DNA from: Mycolicibacterium arenosum
GTDB taxonomy: Bacteria > Actinomycetota > Actinomycetes > Mycobacteriales > Mycobacteriaceae
Reading direction: 5' to 3'
NCBI RefSeq assembly: GCF_024320865.1
Contig: NZ_JANDBD010000017.1
Span: 1-64,000 of the forward strand
DNA: 64,000 nucleotides
Positions 61,201 to 64,000 of this stretch are shown here, one piece after another. Both the position numbers and the translations under genes were made by a program. Position 1 is the first letter of the stretch, and the number at the start of each line of letters is the position of its first letter. The notes below the pieces were generated by a model. It was given only the letters and a program-made list of their open reading frames with translations, had not been told where the DNA came from and made no database searches.

Positions 61201-61501
61201 GGGCCAGAATGACTTCGAAGGCGCATGGGTCGAGGGCGCCGCGTTAACGACAGAGCAGGCCATCGCGTACGCGCAGCGGGGCCGTGGTGAGCGCAAGCGG
61301 CCGTCGAGCGGGTGGAAATCGCTGACGCCGACCGAACTCGACGTGGTCCGGCTAGTCGGAGAAGGACTAGGCAACAGAGACATTGCCACGCGTATGTTCG
61401 TGTCCCATCGCACTGTTCAAACGCACCTCACCCATGTGTACACGAAGCTGGGATTGAGTTCTCGGGTGCAGCTGGCTCAGGAAGCTGCCAAACACACATG
61501 A
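58224..61501 (+). pseudogene. Cyclase-NB-ARC-LuxR regulator, frameshifted
   Basis: Start ATG 58224 or GTG 58254 (VSELPTGTVTLLLADVERS). The class III nucleotide-cyclase-like domain keeps the metal-site Asp (LLADVERSTRLWE), GEGDSFVLAF, GINTGEIQ and NRTARL. An NB-ARC ATPase follows with P-loop GAGGAGKTRLA (about 58912), LIVLDNCEHLLE and the GxPLAIELAA motif, then TPR-like helices. Near 61040 the frame is lost: ECLGRLAAVEESYSEAARLLGAAEAM continues in another frame and ends with a LuxR HTH (LTPTELDVVRLVGEGLGNRDIATRMFVSHRTVQTHLTHVY). One missing base around 61040-61043 explains it. The protein resembles Rv0386/Rv1358/Rv2488c. Confidence 0.85.
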
Positions 61502-61651
61502 CGTACTTTGGTTGGGGCGTTACTGAGTTATCGGCTGCTATTGCAAACTCGAATCCTTTGGAGCACAACGTCACAACGATCACGTAAAGCATCGTCTGAC
61601 ATAATATCCGTTATGTGGCATTCGGTTCTGCGTGGGCGGTCGAAAGGCATG

Positions 61652-62686
61652 TCACAGGGGTGGCTTCTCGTCGCTGAGGAGCCCGTAAAGGGGGTTGAGT
61701 TCAGCGGCGGAGCGGGTCTCGGTGCCAGCGCCATCGACGTAGCGTTGTGACGTGACCATGGATTCGTGGCCCATGAGCTTCATTAGGGTGTAGACGCTGA
61801 CGTTGGCGTTGGCGAGTTCGGTGGCGAAGGTGTGGCGCAAGCCGTGAACCAGTGCGCCGGAGGCTCGTTCACCGTTGATGCCGGCCCTCTTGAAGGCCCG
61901 CAGTATTCGGTATTGCAGCGTTCCGCGGGTGATGCGGTCCCCGTCGGCACCGACGAAGAGGGGAGCGGTCGGGGAGAAGCTGCTGGGCGCCTTGGTGTTG
62001 GATGTTCGTCGGCGGGTCTGGGGGAATCGGTTGGACCGGGTCCGAAGGTAGTCGTCGAGAACGTCGAGCAGCTCTGGGCCAATGGGGAGTCGGCGGTCCT
62101 TGTTGCCCTTGCCTCGGACGTGCAGTATGGCGCCGTCATTGGTTCGGCGAATGTCGCCGACGTTGGCGTTCAGTAGCTCGTCGGCTCTGAGTCCGGCCAG
62201 CAGTGAGGTGAAGACGATGGCGCGGTCACGCTCGGACCAGTCACTGGCACGGGTGGAACCGTGATCGGCGTCGATCGCTGCGACCAAATCAGTGACGGCG
62301 CTGGCTGGGTAGCTTTTGGGTAGGGACTTTGGCACCTTGGGGCGGCCGATGAGCGGCATGGGGTTGGCGTCGAGCAACTCGGCGGTGAAGAGGAATGTGC
62401 ACAGGGTGTTCCACGTCGACCAGCAGCGTCGGATCGACGCCGCCGAATGGGTCTCGGCGTAGGCAGCGAACGCCGAACGCATTCTGTCCTTTGTCAATTC
62501 GTGGATGCAGAGGCCCGCGACGGCGTCGGTGGACCCCGCCATCAACACGGCGATCGCCTCGAAATCCTGGCGATAGGCTTTGGAGGTGTGGGGCGAGGGC
62601 TTGCGGATGGCACGATCAGCCAGGAAGTCGGCGAACCACCCAGGGAGGGCGACTGCGGGCAGCTTCGGCGGAACTGATCCAGGCAC
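61652..62686 (-). CDS. Tyrosine recombinase/integrase
   Basis: 344 residues, GTG 62686. SAM-like N-terminal DNA-binding domain (WFADFLADRAIRKPSPHTSKAYRQDFEAI). The catalytic domain has all six residues: Arg167 (LLAGLRADELLN), Lys193 (GKGNKDRRL), His281 and Arg284 (HGLRHTFATELA), His307 (LMGHESM), and Tyr316 (SQRYVDGAG). Full-length and probably active. No excisionase gene is adjacent and I could not identify attachment sites; it may act in plasmid dimer resolution or belong to an integrated segment. Confidence 0.92.
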   Translation of the reverse strand: MPGSVPPKLPAVALPGWFADFLADRAIRKPSPHTSKAYRQDFEAIAVLMAGSTDAVAGLCIHELTKDRMRSAFAAYAETHSAASIRRCWSTWNTLCTFLFTAELLDANPMPLIGRPKVPKSLPKSYPASAVTDLVAAIDADHGSTRASDWSERDRAIVFTSLLAGLRADELLNANVGDIRRTNDGAILHVRGKGNKDRRLPIGPELLDVLDDYLRTRSNRFPQTRRRTSNTKAPSSFSPTAPLFVGADGDRITRGTLQYRILRAFKRAGINGERASGALVHGLRHTFATELANANVSVYTLMKLMGHESMVTSQRYVDGAGTETRSAAELNPLYGLLSDEKPPL

Positions 62687-62708
62687 CGACTCAGCATGTC
62701 AGATGGAT

Positions 62709-62732
62709 CGTGGATAACAGTCGTTATCCACG
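62709..62732. promoter_or_regulatory. Inverted repeat upstream of the integrase
   Basis: CGTGGATAAC, 4 nt, GTTATCCACG: 10-bp perfect arms, 22 bp before the integrase start. Each arm resembles a DnaA box (TTATCCACG against TTWTNCACA) and could instead be the recombinase core or an operator. Confidence 0.55.
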
Positions 62733-62790
62733 TTGAACTCATCAATGTTCATCAGCAGTTGACTTCGCCTCGGGGACCGGCCTGAGGTCG

Positions 62791-62825
62791 ACCGTGAACC
62801 GTGAACCGTGAACCGTGAACCGTGC
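62791..62825. repeat. 7-bp tandem repeat ACCGTGA x4-5
   Basis: Perfect ACCGTGA at 62791, 62798, 62805 and 62812, then ACCGTGC at 62819. It lies between the integrase inverted repeat and the mmpL 3' end. Confidence 0.85.
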
Positions 62826-62850
62826 ACCAGCAGCTGGGGGCACGGGCGGC

Positions 62851-64000
62851 TCATGCCCTGGGGGTGGGCTCGGGGTGTGTCGTCGGTCTTGGCCACGGTT
62901 GTGACTTAGGTCGCGGCCGCGCACGCGTTGGCCACCAGAACCACTTGCTAAGCAAAGCCGCGATCGCCGGAGTCATGAACGCGCGCACGATCAAGGTGTC
63001 GAACAGCAGGCCAAGTCCGATGGTCGTGCCCACCTGCCCGATGACCGTTAAGCTGCTCACGGCCATCGACATCATGGTGAACGCGAAGACCAGGCCCGCC
63101 GACGTCACAACGGATCCTGTGCCACCCATGGATCTGATGATGCCCGTATTCAATCCGGCGTGGATCTCCTCCTTGAATCGGGAGACCAACAACAGGTTGT
63201 AGTCCGCACCGACCGCCAACAGGATGATCACCGACATCGCCAGCACCATCCAATGCAGCTCGGTGCCCAGGATGTACTGCCAGATCAGTACTGCCAGGCC
63301 GAACGACGCACCAAGGGACACCACCACCGTGCCCACGATCACGGCGGACGCGACCACCGCACGGGTGATGAGCAGCATGATGATGAAGATCAGCGCCAGC
63401 GACGCGATCCCGGCGATCAGCAGGTCGTAGGTATTGGCGTCGGCCATGTCCTTAAACGTCGCCGCGGTACCGGCGAGGTAGATCTTGGACCCCTCCAGCG
63501 GTGTGCCTTTGATCGCCTCCTTCGCAGCGTCCTTGATCGCGTCGATGCGTTCAATGCCCTCGGGTGACATAGGGTCGCCGTCGTGGCTGATGATGAATCG
63601 CACGGACTTGCCGTCCGGCGAGATGAAGTTCTTCATCCCGCGCTTGAAGTCCTCGTTGTCGAAGATCTCCGGAGGCAGGTAGAACGAGTCGTCGTTCATC
63701 GAGGCGTCGAACGCCTCGCCCATCGCCTCCGAATTCTCCTGGCCCTTGGCCATCTGATCCTGCATGCCCTTCTGAGTGGCGTACATCGTCAGCATCATCG
63801 TGCGCATGGTCTGCATCGTCTTGATCATCTCGGGCATGAGCGCCGTGAGTTGCGGCATCAACGCGTCGAGCTTCTTCATCTGGGGCAGCAGGTCCTGGAT
63901 GTCGTCGGTCAGCGTGTTGACGCCGTCGAGCGTGTCGAACACCGAGCGCAGCGCCCAGCACACCGGGATGTTGTAGCACTTCGGTTCCAAGTAGAAGTAG
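62851..64000 (-). CDS. MmpL-family transporter, C-terminal part (runs off the window)
   Basis: The open frame continues beyond 64000 (upstream residues read YFYLEPKCYNIP, typical of MmpL), so ~383 C-terminal residues are seen. A coiled-coil-like periplasmic segment (MPQLTALMPEMIKTMQTMRTMM) and the second porter domain are followed by the last five or six transmembrane helices with the proton-relay motif AVGADYNLLLVSRF (Asp-Tyr pair). RND-type exporter of mycobacterial envelope lipids or siderophores; cargo cannot be told from this end. An mmpS partner would lie outside the window. Confidence 0.93.
   Translation of the reverse strand, partial: YFYLEPKCYNIPVCWALRSVFDTLDGVNTLTDDIQDLLPQMKKLDALMPQLTALMPEMIKTMQTMRTMMLTMYATQKGMQDQMAKGQENSEAMGEAFDASMNDDSFYLPPEIFDNEDFKRGMKNFISPDGKSVRFIISHDGDPMSPEGIERIDAIKDAAKEAIKGTPLEGSKIYLAGTAATFKDMADANTYDLLIAGIASLALIFIIMLLITRAVVASAVIVGTVVVSLGASFGLAVLIWQYILGTELHWMVLAMSVIILLAVGADYNLLLVSRFKEEIHAGLNTGIIRSMGGTGSVVTSAGLVFAFTMMSMAVSSLTVIGQVGTTIGLGLLFDTLIVRAFMTPAIAALLSKWFWWPTRARPRPKSQPWPRPTTHPEPTPRA

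Overview
The window is high-GC actinobacterial DNA, most likely from a Mycobacterium-type genome. The evidence is an MmpL transporter, a type VII (ESX) locus with EccB and EccC, DUF4226- and DUF5631-like ESX-associated proteins, a WhiB protein, mycobacterial-style serine/threonine kinase and cyclase/NB-ARC/LuxR genes, and a replication initiator of the kind carried by large mycobacterial plasmids. Two partition systems beside the initiator make a large plasmid (or an integrated one) the simplest reading. I see no relaxase or conjugation gene.

Layout. (1) 1-413: end of a mobile-element remnant joined to a truncated ABC ATPase. (2) 0.4-18.5 kb: an envelope and signalling island with a response regulator/histidine kinase pair, a second kinase with no linked regulator, a PAP2 phosphatase, a phosphodiester glycosidase, a lipoprotein-ABC exporter operon, two COG4705-type membrane proteins and several small exported proteins. 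At least ten transcription units here share one promoter layout in gene sense: TTCAG-N6-TTCAG, about 11 nt, a weak -10, and in most cases a start codon 6-8 nt later. This looks like one OmpR-family regulon. (3) 18.9-35.0 kb: thirteen minus-strand genes of an ESX-type locus. They encode candidate substrates and chaperones, an EspL/YbaB-like protein, membrane proteins, a DUF4226-like protein, an SLT transglycosylase, an NlpC/P60 peptidase, EccB, and EccC split at an unusual point. EccD, EccE, MycP and recognisable WXG100 pairs are absent, so the locus may be an accessory set relying on components elsewhere.

(4) 35.2-50.0 kb: plasmid backbone. It holds a GAF-ANTAR regulator, a double-XRE protein, an IS110-family transposase overlapping a conserved mobile-element protein, a rep gene preceded by twin 14-bp palindromes, and a WhiB protein with a zinc-ribbon-like tail. 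Partition system 1 (ParA plus an RHH-type protein) is preceded by a ~540-bp degenerate 8-bp repeat array. Partition system 2 (ParA plus ParB) comes with an 18-bp palindrome whose core recurs 3.3 kb away. Helix-turn-helix proteins and a tandem pair of tiny ribbon-helix-helix proteins with twin operator-like palindromes follow. (5) 51.2-56.1 kb: two Pro-rich membrane proteins and a transmembrane Ser/Thr kinase. (6) 56.9-64.0 kb: a cytochrome P450 divergent from a frameshifted cyclase-NB-ARC-LuxR regulator, a tyrosine recombinase, and the C-terminal part of an MmpL transporter running off the right edge.

Long stretches without a supportable gene are 18494-18872, 35938-36319, 39502-40268, 43385-45644 (the repeat array and a probable cis-acting region), 50045-51235, 53563-53876 and 56147-56866. 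All family assignments come from motif reading by eye; no database search was run.
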